This document shows, one piece after another, positions 26,599 through 34,392 of a DNA stretch of 64,000 nt. The stretch is taken from positions 84,440 through 148,439 of the forward strand of contig NZ_QNRQ01000011.1 in assembly GCF_003315175.1 (NCBI RefSeq), given 5' to 3'. The notes under the pieces were generated by a model. It saw only the letters and a program-made list of their open reading frames with translations, did not search any database and was not told the origin of the DNA. The first letter of the stretch is position 1. Each line of letters starts with the position of its first letter. The DNA comes from Eoetvoesiella caeni (GTDB lineage: Bacteria > Pseudomonadota > Gammaproteobacteria > Burkholderiales > Burkholderiaceae_B). The position numbers and the translations under genes were made by a program.

Positions 26599-28014
26599 TC
26601 AGAACGCGATCTGCGTGCGGGCACCAACGGCTTGGTACCTCGCGCCAATGTCGCCACCGCCACCCGTTCGCTTGTCCACCGTGCCGTTGATGTAATTAAG
26701 CATGAAGCGGATGTTGCTGTTCACATACCAGTTCAGGCCGAGCGTGAGGTTCTCCTGCCGGCCGCCGAAGATGTCCCTGTCGTTGAGATCAATCATGCTG
26801 TAGCGCGCAGCAATCTCCCATGCGCCCCAGTCGCCCATCCTCCAGTCGAAGGGACGACTTGGCGCAACGCTCCCATAAGAGCCGGAGCTTGCGCTGTAGC
26901 GTCGCGTCTCGCCGGTGAGGATATAGCCGCCTTGGATGTAATAGCCGCTGAAGTTGAGGCTGGGCCCGTTGCCAGGGGGCCGCTCGACGTTGAAATCGAA
27001 ATACTCGCCCTGGAAGTGGAAGCTGCCCAGTGTTCCGGCCAGTTCCGCGCTCAAGACGCGCGCGGAGTCGATCGGAAGAGGACCGGTGCCCAAGATGCGG
27101 TTGCCGTCGATGCGCATCTCAATCCGGTCTCGCAGGTTCAGTTCCGAGGCGCCCGTCGGCGCATCGAACAGGTACTGCACGTCGCCGCCGATCAGGAGCG
27201 AGGCGCTGTCGGTCAGAACTGGCAGGAACACCACCCGTCCGGTCGCGGCGGTCTGCCTTGCATCGTGCGATGTCCTGCCGGAGGCCGGTCCCGTCAGGAA
27301 GGCGCCGGCCCACCATTGCCGCTCGTTGGCGGTAATGCCGAAGCCTGAACGCGTGGCGGCGCCGATGCCGGCGGCGACTTCCACGGGCGCGGCTCGCTCC
27401 ATAAAGGTGATGTTGTTGTTACTTGTCGCTCGGTCGAGCGAGTAGCGCACGCTGAGAATGCCGGCCCAGATCTTGAATGGTTCGAAACCACTATAGGAAA
27501 GGTAAGCTTTATCTAGGACCACGCCGGACCCGCCGCCGGACCCGCCACCCTCAAATTCGATGCTGTATCCCCAGTCGTTCAGGAACGCGCCGATGACCCC
27601 GAACTTCGCTCGGCGCGCGATCACGCCGCCGACAAGATTCTGCGGCGTCGTGGCCGTGGTGTTCGGCCGGTAGTTGTAGCCGCCGAAGTCGAGCTGCAGG
27701 CGGCTCGTGAGCGAGATGCAGTTTCGCCCGTCGGAACTGCAGATCGTCGGCTGGTTGCTGGAGGATACTCGAATGCTAGGTGCGTCGGCGGGCGGCTCCG
27801 TTTTGGCCGCAGCCATCTGCCCAGTGGCCCCTCTGGCTTCCTCTCGCCCCTCCGCAACGTCCCCTTTCAGGGCCTCGACTTCGTTCCGCAGCTCGTTGAT
27901 TTCCGCCTTCAGCGCCTCCAGCCGGGCGCTGGCGGAATCCTGCGCGGCGGCGGGTCCGCCGGCGAGGATCGCAGCGACAATCGCCGTCGCCGTGAAGATT
28001 CCGCATCGTTTCAC
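26599..28014 (-). CDS. Outer-membrane porin of the OprO/OprP (Porin_O_P) type
   Basis: About 471 residues. After a signal peptide (KRCGIFTATAIVAAILAGGP ending AAAQ) comes a coiled-coil stretch (SARLEALKAEINELRNEVEA), then a beta-barrel of alternating aromatic strands (SRLQLDFGGYNYRP, GYSIEFEGGGSGGG, KIWAGILSVRYSLDRATSNN, NLTLGLNWYVNSNIRFMLNY) ending in the terminal aromatic residue typical for BAM recognition (TQIAF). This fits phosphate/polyphosphate-type porins, but substrate is not assured. GTG at 28014 is the likely start; no strong ribosome site is seen and the frame extends further. It lies downstream of the cupin gene on the same strand with a 120-bp gap. Confidence 0.85.
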   Translation of the reverse strand: MKRCGIFTATAIVAAILAGGPAAAQDSASARLEALKAEINELRNEVEALKGDVAEGREEARGATGQMAAAKTEPPADAPSIRVSSSNQPTICSSDGRNCISLTSRLQLDFGGYNYRPNTTATTPQNLVGGVIARRAKFGVIGAFLNDWGYSIEFEGGGSGGGSGVVLDKAYLSYSGFEPFKIWAGILSVRYSLDRATSNNNITFMERAAPVEVAAGIGAATRSGFGITANERQWWAGAFLTGPASGRTSHDARQTAATGRVVFLPVLTDSASLLIGGDVQYLFDAPTGASELNLRDRIEMRIDGNRILGTGPLPIDSARVLSAELAGTLGSFHFQGEYFDFNVERPPGNGPSLNFSGYYIQGGYILTGETRRYSASSGSYGSVAPSRPFDWRMGDWGAWEIAARYSMIDLNDRDIFGGRQENLTLGLNWYVNSNIRFMLNYINGTVDKRTGGGGDIGARYQAVGARTQIAF

Positions 28015-28134
28015 GCAATTACATTTACGCGGGCGAGGACAAGAATGGTCCGGTGCAGGTTCCAAACCACTTCGCTTAATGTGCCTGCTCACGAAGATCC
28101 TGCTCGTACTGAATTGCCCAGTCCCCGACACACG

Positions 28135-28563
28135 CTAGTCTTCCAATGGTTTTGGAATGGACCGCCCTTTGTCCTTTTCAGCCACGATGAATTCGAGAAA
28201 GCGGAGTCTCTCCGTTGAACTCGGATTCCAGTGAGCATGAATGGTGCCGGCCGGAACGAGCAGACTGTCGCCAGCGCGTAGAGTGACTGGCGGTTCACCT
28301 TCCTCCTGCCAGATGCCAGTGCCGGAAAGGATGTGGAAGGTGACCGCAGCCGGATGAAGGTGCCGTGGATTGATGCCACCCGGCTCATATTCGACGTGAT
28401 AGACGGCGACTTCCTGGTTAGCCGTATCGGGCACGGCTGTTCTCAGCAGCGGCGCATGCGGTATCACGCCTCGCTTTTCCTGGGCGAAAGCCGGTTGGGT
28501 GTAAGCCATACATAAAACTCCTGTTATCGCAATGACGATGCTGAAGAGAGCGCCTTTGGTCAC
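28135..28563 (-). CDS. Secreted single-domain cupin protein
   Basis: 142 residues with a signal peptide (VTKGALFSIVIAITGVLCMA then YTQPAFAQ) and one cupin barrel. The first cupin motif is GGINPRHLHPAAVTFHILSG, with the two His of HxH present but the usual Glu replaced. The second, GDSLLVPAGTIHAHWN, is canonical. It is probably periplasmic and metal-binding. GTG at 28563 has a GGGAGG ribosome site and puts the signal peptide at the N-terminus. An ATG at 28674 with a perfect GGAGG site would add 37 residues before the signal and may mark a short leader peptide. Enzymatic role unknown. Confidence 0.75.
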   Translation of the reverse strand: MTKGALFSIVIAITGVLCMAYTQPAFAQEKRGVIPHAPLLRTAVPDTANQEVAVYHVEYEPGGINPRHLHPAAVTFHILSGTGIWQEEGEPPVTLRAGDSLLVPAGTIHAHWNPSSTERLRFLEFIVAEKDKGRSIPKPLED

Positions 28564-28674
28564 ACATTGCCTCCCAACCTTCAGAGATGCCCAAAGGCCG
28601 GGTCCGACTGGAACCGGACATTGCGCTGGCGATAGCCAGTTGAAAACAGAGCCTGAATTAGCGAAGTAGTGCAT

Positions 28675-28783
28675 GTGAGCCTCCGTAAGAAATTTGATTC
28701 TTTCAAGGCATATTAAGGTAGTAGGCATTGTCAGACAAACGACTTTAACTTACCATTCCCCCAAGAAAAAATTGGGGTCTCAC
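28675..28783. promoter_or_regulatory. Divergent cupin/lysR promoter region
   Basis: AT-rich spacer between the leftward cupin-porin genes and the rightward lysR gene. LysR proteins usually bind such divergent spacers and switch the neighbouring genes, so regulation of cupin and porin by this LysR is likely. I could not single out one operator palindrome with confidence. Confidence 0.5.
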
Positions 28784-29743
28784 ATGATGCGACAATTACC
28801 CTCGCTGAACGGACTGCGGGCTTTTGAGGCGGCTGGCCGGCATGGCAGTTTCACTGCCGCGGCAAGAGAGCTGAACGTCACCCAAACTGCGGTAAGTCGC
28901 TTGGTCCGTCTGCTGGAAGATCGTTTTGGCTTTCCTCTGTTTCTGCGACATGCGAACGCGCTTGAACTGACGGCGCAAGGGCAGGCGCTGCTGTCCGGTC
29001 TGACTGATGCTTTCGATTCCATTGCCCGGCTCACCGAAAGCGTTACGGCAATGCGTAGTGGCCCGGTGCTGACGGTTGGAGTCGGTCCAACCTTGGCGAT
29101 CACTTGGTTGATCCCGCGACTGGCAAGCTTCTATCGCAGCCATCCCGACGTCGAAGTGCGCATGGCGACGGGTGGCGCAACTCGTCCGGTACGCGATGAC
29201 TGGACCTGCACTATCCGACGCGATACCGACGCGTTGCCGGGCTACAATGCAGAACGCTTATTCCCGAGCACCGTCGTGCCGGTCTGCACGCCGAAGCTCG
29301 CATCGACGCTGCGCTCGCCTGACGACTTGCGCAACGCGACTCTCATCGTCGTATCCGACATGCCTAATGAATGGCCACACTGGTTCGAAGCGGCGGGCTT
29401 AGGTTTCCCCCTGCACCCCGCCGGTGAGGTGTCATTCGAGAGCAACGTCATGGCGATGCAGGCAGCGCTCGACGGGGTCGGAGTCGCTATCGCTCAAATC
29501 CCTTACGTCAGCGACGCCCTGGCAGCGGGCCGGTTGGTCGCGCCATTCCCGATCGTCGCGCACACAGTCGGGAGTTGGCTTCTAGAATACCGCGCTATTC
29601 GAAAGGAAGATCCGGCACTTCTAGCTTTTCGCGCTTGGTTGCACCAGGAAGCTGATCTGGCGCGTCAAGTTGAGATCGTGCTAGGGCGTGCGAACACAAA
29701 CGGAAGCGCTCGGCGATCAGCAGGCCACCCGCCGCGCGATTGA
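28784..29743 (+). CDS. LysR-family regulator (GcvA-like) of the cupin/porin cargo
   Basis: 319 residues. The N-terminal HTH (PSLNGLRAFEAAGRHGSFTA, RELNVTQTAVSRLVRLLEDR) and the GcvA-type effector domain (GPVLTVGVGPTLAITWLIPR, ALDGVGVAIAQIPYVSDALA) are clear. ATG at 28784 with GGGGT upstream; an earlier in-frame ATG at 28694 would add 30 unlike residues. It is divergent from the cupin gene, suggesting it controls the cupin and porin. It ends 40 bp before the convergent relaxase stop, so this is the boundary of the cargo. The ligand is unknown. Confidence 0.88.
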   Translation: MMRQLPSLNGLRAFEAAGRHGSFTAAARELNVTQTAVSRLVRLLEDRFGFPLFLRHANALELTAQGQALLSGLTDAFDSIARLTESVTAMRSGPVLTVGVGPTLAITWLIPRLASFYRSHPDVEVRMATGGATRPVRDDWTCTIRRDTDALPGYNAERLFPSTVVPVCTPKLASTLRSPDDLRNATLIVVSDMPNEWPHWFEAAGLGFPLHPAGEVSFESNVMAMQAALDGVGVAIAQIPYVSDALAAGRLVAPFPIVAHTVGSWLLEYRAIRKEDPALLAFRAWLHQEADLARQVEIVLGRANTNGSARRSAGHPPRD

Positions 29744-29783
29744 CGCCGGCTTCGAGACGTGGAGCTGCATGGGGCATCCGACA

Positions 29784-31736
29784 CTAGACGGATATGCCCT
29801 TGGTACGTCCGATTTCCCACGACACGCCACCGCCTCGCACCGTGGCGGCGATCTGCTGTCCCAGTCTCTGTTCGATCACCGGCCGCCACGGGACCAGACG
29901 GAACCCAATGCCGTCATCGAGCATCGCATAGCGCCCGCTGGCAAGTATGATGCTGCGCCGATAGATGCCGGCCACGCGCTGCCCGTCGGCCACTGAGCGA
30001 TGCTCCAGCCCGGTTTCGGTGGCAATGTCCTGCGCGGCCTGCGTCAGTTCCCGATTGCGCAGCGTCGCCAGCAGGTTGCGCGCCAGGATCACCCGCTGGC
30101 CGCGCCGCTCGGCCAGTCCCTGTTTGGCCAGGAAATCTGCCCGATTCTGTAGCGCGTCCTTGACCTCGCTGCCAAAGCCAAAATCTCCAAATCTCTTGCC
30201 GCCACCGATCAACTGCTGATCCAGCCAGGTAGCCCCGATCACGTGAGCCTGCCGCTCGATGGGCAGGTGCGATTTCAACTCCACGGCCACGCCGCCCAGG
30301 CGCTGCGCGTCATACTGATGCCCGCGTGCGGGCAGATCGTCCGGCACCTTCCACAGCCCCTCGGCCACACGCTCCACGATACCGGCCCGGCGCAGGGCTT
30401 CCAGCCGACGGACATGGGCCGCAACGACTTCCTGCGGATCGCGGCCGGCCTGCGCCTGACCTTGTGCAATCGCCAGGTGATGATCGGTGCGATACAGCCC
30501 ATCGCTCGCCAGCGCGGCGATGTTCCTGTCCGCCGTCCGCACCTCGGCGGAACCGTGCACTTCCACCACAGCGCCGGTCGGGTAGTTGCCGGGTGCGTCG
30601 CGGGCGTTGAGCGCGACATAGTGGGCCTTGCCATCCACGCCGTCGATGATCAGATAGCCCCGGTCGAGCAGTTCGTCGGCCAGCCCCTTGGCGGCCACCC
30701 GGCCGATGACGGTTCGGCCGTCCTCACCTGGCTCGAAGACAGCCAGCTCGCGCGGCTGGCCGCTCATGGCCCGTTGCATGGTGCGGATGATGTCGCCGCG
30801 CTCGCCCATCGCGCGCAGCGTTGGTTCCGCGTCGGCATGAACGGCCCACACACCAGGCTGGCTTTCACTCGCTAGTCCCATGCGCTGCAAGCGTTGCAGG
30901 CGGCCAACCAGCAGCAGGCGCTGGCGTTGCAGCCGGGGTTCGTTGAAGTGTTCGACATGCACCAGGCCGTCCGCCGCTTCACGCTGTAGGGTACGGTCCA
31001 ACCCCGTCCACCGTTCCTGTTCCACCTCGCGCGCCATGCTGCGCTGGATCTCCAGCTCGGTGCGAGGCCCGAGCCATTCGGTGGCGAGTTCGGCGGCACG
31101 TTCGCGCATGCCGCGCGTGATGTACTCCTGCGAGATGATGAGGTCTTTGCCGGTGTCGTCCTTGCCGCGCAAGACGACATGGGTGTGCGGGTTGTCGGTG
31201 TTCCAGTGATCGACGGCAACCCAATCGAGTCTCGTGCCCAAATCGGCTTCCATGCGGGTCATCAGGTCGCGGGTGTAGCGCCGCAGGTCTTCCAGCTCGG
31301 CGGCATCTTCCGGCGAGACGATGAAGCGGAACTGGTGACGGTCCTCGCGGCCACGTTCCTCGAAGGCGGCCAGGTCGGCGTCGTCGGTGGTCGTGCTGTA
31401 CGCCTGCCCCGGCTCGCCGTCGCGGCCGACGCCTTCGCGCTCGATGTAGCGCAGGTGCGTGATGGTCGAACGCGCGCCGGCCTGCTTGAGATACACCAAC
31501 CGCACCTTGACGGTGGCGCGGCGCGAGGTCGCGGACAGCGACTGCCCGGTGAAGCGCGCGGCGACGTGGCCGCGCCCCAACCGCGAACCGGGTGCCTTGC
31601 CGCGTTTGCCGCCGGTGGCATTGGCCGCTTTGCTGGCCTGGCGCAGCACCTTGGAGACGAAGGCATCGCCGCGCTGCTTCGGCGCGCCGGGGCGCAGGCG
31701 GAAGCGGTCGGCGTCGTCATTGCTGCGCCGGCTCAT
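29784..31736 (-). CDS. rlxS: MOBP-type relaxase (RlxS/DUF3363, TraI/VirD2-like)
   Basis: 650 residues. The N-terminal region is basic (MSRRSNDDADRFRLRPGAPK). The HUH-like nicking domain has the metal-binding DHWNTDNPHTHVVLRGKDD (about residues 180-198) and preceding FRFIVSPEDAAELEDLRRYT. The DUF3363 part follows (EVQERW-like WTGLDRTLQREAADG, GRTVIGRVAAKGLADELLDR). It cuts oriT, stays bound to the 5' end and pilots the strand into the T4SS. ATG at 31736 is chosen; the frame upstream runs into the structured gap. Length is that of Tn4371-type relaxases. Confidence 0.92.
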   Translation of the reverse strand: MSRRSNDDADRFRLRPGAPKQRGDAFVSKVLRQASKAANATGGKRGKAPGSRLGRGHVAARFTGQSLSATSRRATVKVRLVYLKQAGARSTITHLRYIEREGVGRDGEPGQAYSTTTDDADLAAFEERGREDRHQFRFIVSPEDAAELEDLRRYTRDLMTRMEADLGTRLDWVAVDHWNTDNPHTHVVLRGKDDTGKDLIISQEYITRGMRERAAELATEWLGPRTELEIQRSMAREVEQERWTGLDRTLQREAADGLVHVEHFNEPRLQRQRLLLVGRLQRLQRMGLASESQPGVWAVHADAEPTLRAMGERGDIIRTMQRAMSGQPRELAVFEPGEDGRTVIGRVAAKGLADELLDRGYLIIDGVDGKAHYVALNARDAPGNYPTGAVVEVHGSAEVRTADRNIAALASDGLYRTDHHLAIAQGQAQAGRDPQEVVAAHVRRLEALRRAGIVERVAEGLWKVPDDLPARGHQYDAQRLGGVAVELKSHLPIERQAHVIGATWLDQQLIGGGKRFGDFGFGSEVKDALQNRADFLAKQGLAERRGQRVILARNLLATLRNRELTQAAQDIATETGLEHRSVADGQRVAGIYRRSIILASGRYAMLDDGIGFRLVPWRPVIEQRLGQQIAATVRGGGVSWEIGRTKGISV

Positions 31737-31963
31737 GCGGCAGCTCCGGCGAAGTGCAGCGCACCACAGGGCGTGATGCACGCGGTTTCGCCAATGCCCG
31801 TGCGGCATTGACGCTGCTCGCGGCACGGTGCCGCGATAGGGCGCGTGCCGCGCCAACCCCACGTGCAGACTGGCTTTGTGCGCACCGTGGTGCCGCACCC
31901 TTCAATCTTGCCCTGCATCTTCCCCCGGCCTGACGGCACGGGGGGGGGCGATGCCCCGGCGGC

Positions 31964-31980
31964 GCTGCGCATAGCGCAGC
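31964..31980. repeat. 7-bp perfect inverted repeat in the candidate oriT
   Basis: GCTGCGC / GCGCAGC with an ATA loop, flanked by GGCGGC and GGCCGCC, which can extend the stem with mismatches. Confidence 0.7.
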
Positions 31981-31992
31981 TTGGCCGCCGGC

Positions 31993-32025
31993 GAGCGCCC
32001 GCCATGCCTGCGGCATGGCGCGCTC
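31993..32025. repeat. Long inverted repeat in the candidate oriT
   Basis: CGCCATGCC-TGC-GGCATGGCG is a perfect 9-bp stem (32000-32020), extended by GAGCG / CGCTC (31993-31997 and 32021-32025) after a two-base bulge. No T-run follows, so it is not a normal terminator; relaxosome recognition is plausible. Confidence 0.7.
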
Positions 32026-32138
32026 AGGGCAAGCTGTCTGCACGGGGGAATGCCGGTTGCTGCGCGGTGCGAACGCACACGCGCTGCACCGGCCTGAACA
32101 CGGGAACGACATGCCGAACGGCGCGCTGCTGTGCGCCG

Positions 32139-32699
32139 TCACGGCTGTGGCTCCAGGCGGATCGGTCGCGCCACGCCGAGCACGGCGACGGCGCTGACCG
32201 GCCCGAAGTAACGGCTGTCGAACGATGCCGGGTTGGTGTTGCTCAGGAGGAACAGCTCATCATCGGCGAGCGGACGGCACTGTGGCCAGGATGACAGCGG
32301 CCGGCCCCAGCGATCGGTGCGCAGCACGGCGGCTATGGGCACGCCGTCGATACGCACGATGCCATTCACGATGCAGACGTGTTGCGGCGCGACCGCGCCA
32401 ACACGTTTGAGCAGCGGAACGTGCGACGGCAGATAGCCGCGCTGCGCGGCGAGCGCGGCGGCGTCTGCCGGCAAGGTGGTCAGCACGATGCTGCCAACGT
32501 GCAGCGCGTGCGCCGGTTCGATGCGATACCAGCCGACCGGCACGCTGTCGGACGGGTTGTAGACGATGCGCGCCGATGGCTGCACGAAGGCCGCCCAGGC
32601 CAGCGCAGCGAGGCCGCAGGCAGCGAGTGCAGCCAGTGCGAGGCGCGCGCGATGGCGCGAGCGAGGAACGGCGCTTGTGGTGACGGTCGTGATGTTCAT
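32139..32699 (-). CDS. traF: TraF-type conjugal S26 signal peptidase (pilin maturation)
   Basis: 186 residues with one N-terminal membrane segment (ARLALAALAACGLAALAWAA). The active site of S26 peptidases is visible: catalytic Ser52 in VYNPSDSVPVGWYRI and Lys98 in VPLLKRVGAVAPQHVCIVNG. The closing ELFLLSNTNPASFDSRYFGP box is also present. In RP4, TraF cleaves and cyclises the TrbC pilin, so its partner is probably TrbC at 21049-21435. ATG at 32699 overlaps the upstream gene by 4 nt. Confidence 0.92.
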   Translation of the reverse strand: MNITTVTTSAVPRSRHRARLALAALAACGLAALAWAAFVQPSARIVYNPSDSVPVGWYRIEPAHALHVGSIVLTTLPADAAALAAQRGYLPSHVPLLKRVGAVAPQHVCIVNGIVRIDGVPIAAVLRTDRWGRPLSSWPQCRPLADDELFLLSNTNPASFDSRYFGPVSAVAVLGVARPIRLEPQP

Positions 32700-33229
32700 T
32701 GCAGTGCCCTCCCGGCCAGCCAGGCCGCATGACGTTCGGCGGTGTAGTCCGGCAGCGGCAGGCGTGCGGCGAGACGGTTGCCGAGCGTGCGCCAGTACGC
32801 GGGCGACACGTCGGCGGGGTCGATGCCCAGCGCTTCGATGGCGTCGATCCGTGCGAGCACGGATCGCGTTTTCTGTTCGCCTTCGGCGTGCAGCAGCAGG
32901 CGCGCACCAGGACGAATGCCGGGGATGTTCTGCATGGCATCCAGCGGCGTGCAGGCTTGCAGCACCAGGAGCTGCCAGCGCACGGTGCCGTAGTCGTTCG
33001 ATTCCCAGCGGATGCGGCAAAAGACCGCCGCCGGCAGGAACACCGCGCAGCGCCGCCAGCGGTCGAGCTGCACGGTGCGAGCTGGATGGCCGAAGCGCAG
33101 ATAGAGATTGATGCGCTGCTCGATGTAGGCGAGCGACACGCGCGTGAGCGGCACGCGGCTGTCGAGTGATGCGAGCGGCTGCGGTGAAGACGGTGGCGCA
33201 GCCATGACCGCCTGCGTGGCGGGGTTCAT
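32696..33229 (-). CDS. DUF2840 family protein
   Basis: 177 residues, recognised as the DUF2840 protein that regularly precedes traF in Tn4371-type elements. Conserved pieces include LTRVSLAYIEQRINLYLRFG, RWRRCAVFLPAAVFCRIRWE and LLVLQACTPLDAMQNIPGI. The C-terminal part (DPADVSPAYWRTLGNRLAAR) resembles a small helical tail. No enzymatic motif or membrane helix is seen. It overlaps its neighbours by 4 nt on both sides, in a tight parA-RHH-DUF2840-traF operon. Function unknown; context suggests regulation or transfer support. Confidence 0.78.
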   Translation of the reverse strand: MNPATQAVMAAPPSSPQPLASLDSRVPLTRVSLAYIEQRINLYLRFGHPARTVQLDRWRRCAVFLPAAVFCRIRWESNDYGTVRWQLLVLQACTPLDAMQNIPGIRPGARLLLHAEGEQKTRSVLARIDAIEALGIDPADVSPAYWRTLGNRLAARLPLPDYTAERHAAWLAGRALQ

Positions 33230-33468
33230 GGCGTGTGCTCCGGGAACTCGCGTTCCAGCAGCGCACGCAGCAGCTCGGCTACCGTCACGCCCTGCGTGAA
33301 GGCCGATACCTTGATGCGGGCGCGCATGGAGGGCGTTACATCGAGGGTCAGGCGCGCGGTGTAGAGGTCGCTTTTCTGGACGCCGTTGGCGTCGCCTTGG
33401 CGAATCCAGGCCTCGGCCTGCGGATTCGCCGGCGGTCGCACGCCGATGGCGATGCGCTTGCTACTCAT
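33226..33468 (-). CDS. Small ribbon-helix-helix-like partner of ParA
   Basis: 80 residues. The C-terminal half (DLYTARLTLDVTPSMRARIK then VSAFTQGVTVAELLRALLER) has the strand-helix-helix pattern of RHH DNA-binding proteins; the N-terminus is basic and flexible. It directly follows parA with a 4-nt overlap. Such a small protein after ParA often serves as the centromere-binding partner (ParB/ParG-like) and operon repressor. No parS-like array was identified nearby. Confidence in the fold is moderate; role is inferred from position. Confidence 0.72.
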   Translation of the reverse strand: MSSKRIAIGVRPPANPQAEAWIRQGDANGVQKSDLYTARLTLDVTPSMRARIKVSAFTQGVTVAELLRALLEREFPEHTP

Positions 33469-34103
33469 GGCGACCACCTCAGCAGCTCGTCGGTCAGCGC
33501 CGTGATCTCGCGTGCAGCAGCGCTGTCTGGCGCGGTTTCTCGTGCAAGCCGCCCAGCGGCCACGCTGTCGGCGAAGACGATGCGCTGGCGGATTTCCGCG
33601 TGCAGTGCGGGCAGCGGCTGCTCGGCGAGTGCGCCACGCGCTTCGCGTCCGATGACGGTGCGCACCACACGCCGGTTGATGACGAAGGCCGCGCGAAGCG
33701 CTGGCCTGAACAGTTGCGCCTCGCGGATCAATGCCACCATCTCGGCGCTGGCCCACAGGTCGTAGGGACTCGGTTGCACCGGCACCAGCACGCGGTCGGC
33801 CGCCAGCAGCGCGGAGCGCGCGAGTGCGGCGATGCGTGGCGGGCCGTCGATGACAATGTGATCGCAGCGGCGTGCCAGCTCCGGCGCTTCCTGGTGCAGC
33901 GTTTCGCGTGCGAGGCCCACGGCGCTGAACAGCCGTGGTAGCCCCTGCTGGCTGCGCCGTTGTGTCCAGTCGAGCGATGAACCTTGCGGGTCGGAATCCA
34001 GCAGGATGACCTGTTGACCGCGCAGCGCGAGTTCACCGGCGATGTGGGTGGCGAGCGTGGTCTTGCCGACACCGCCTTTCTGGTTGAGCAAGGCGACGAT
34101 CAT
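33465..34103 (-). CDS. parA: ParA-family partition ATPase
   Basis: 212-residue short (type Ib-like) ParA/MinD ATPase. The deviant Walker A is LLNQKGGVGKTTLATHIAGE (about residues 5-24). Walker A' follows in VILLDSDPQGSSLDWTQRR and Walker B in HIVIDGPPRIAALARSALLA, then the PVQPSPYDLWAS segment. It probably segregates the excised, replicating form. ATG at 34103 was chosen because MIVALLNQKGG is the standard opening; upstream frame is intergenic. It follows the iteron region and repA on the same strand. Confidence 0.93.
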   Translation of the reverse strand: MIVALLNQKGGVGKTTLATHIAGELALRGQQVILLDSDPQGSSLDWTQRRSQQGLPRLFSAVGLARETLHQEAPELARRCDHIVIDGPPRIAALARSALLAADRVLVPVQPSPYDLWASAEMVALIREAQLFRPALRAAFVINRRVVRTVIGREARGALAEQPLPALHAEIRQRIVFADSVAAGRLARETAPDSAAAREITALTDELLRWSP

Positions 34104-34392
34104 GGCGCAGCCCTCCTTTGCGGAAGGCGGCTCGATGAACGGCCTGAAAAACGCTGTTGCTGTTGACCTTCGGCGGTTATCCACCGCGCCAATAACAAGC
34201 TCTTGTTATTCGTTAGAGAGCTTTTAAAGTTAGATATAAAGTTAAGGGCCGGAAAAACCCTTGCGGCCGCTGAAGTTAGCGGCGATTTGCGCGCCTGATA
34301 GCACGATACCGCTGCGCCTGATAGCACGAGTCCCGGCGCGCCCGATAGCACGAGCCCATTCACAGCTTGTCCCGCTTTCATCCCCACGGTTA
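34104..34392. other. repA-parA intergenic region, candidate replication origin
   Basis: 289 bp between the repA stop and the parA start. It holds three directly repeated 16-mers (34291-34353) and an unusually AT-rich stretch (about 34190-34246, including TCTTGTTATTCGTTAGAGAG and TTAGATATAAAG). Iterons next to an AT-rich tract and a rep gene are the classic layout of a plasmid origin. The AT-rich part may also contain the parA promoter. Confidence 0.65.
34291..34353 (+). repeat. Three iteron-like 16-bp direct repeats
   Basis: GCGCCTGATAGCACGA at 34291-34306 and 34314-34329, and GCGCCCGATAGCACGA at 34338-34353. Start-to-start spacing is 23 and 24 bp, just over two helical turns, so all copies lie on nearly the same face. 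RepA (275 residues, encoded just to the right) is the expected ligand. Confidence 0.75.

Larger units (their letters stand above)
31737..32138. other. Hairpin-rich gap upstream of the relaxase, candidate oriT
   Basis: 402 bp without a convincing gene; frames here are short GC-driven shadows. It holds two strong inverted repeats (31964-31980 and 31993-32025). The origin of transfer of MOBP elements usually lies just upstream of the relaxase gene, so this is the most likely oriT. No nic-site consensus was identified with certainty. Confidence 0.5.

Noticed and set aside
31717..32142. Leftward frame between relaxase and traF
   Set aside because: Cys/Arg/Pro-rich low-complexity product over a hairpin-rich region; more likely oriT than a gene.
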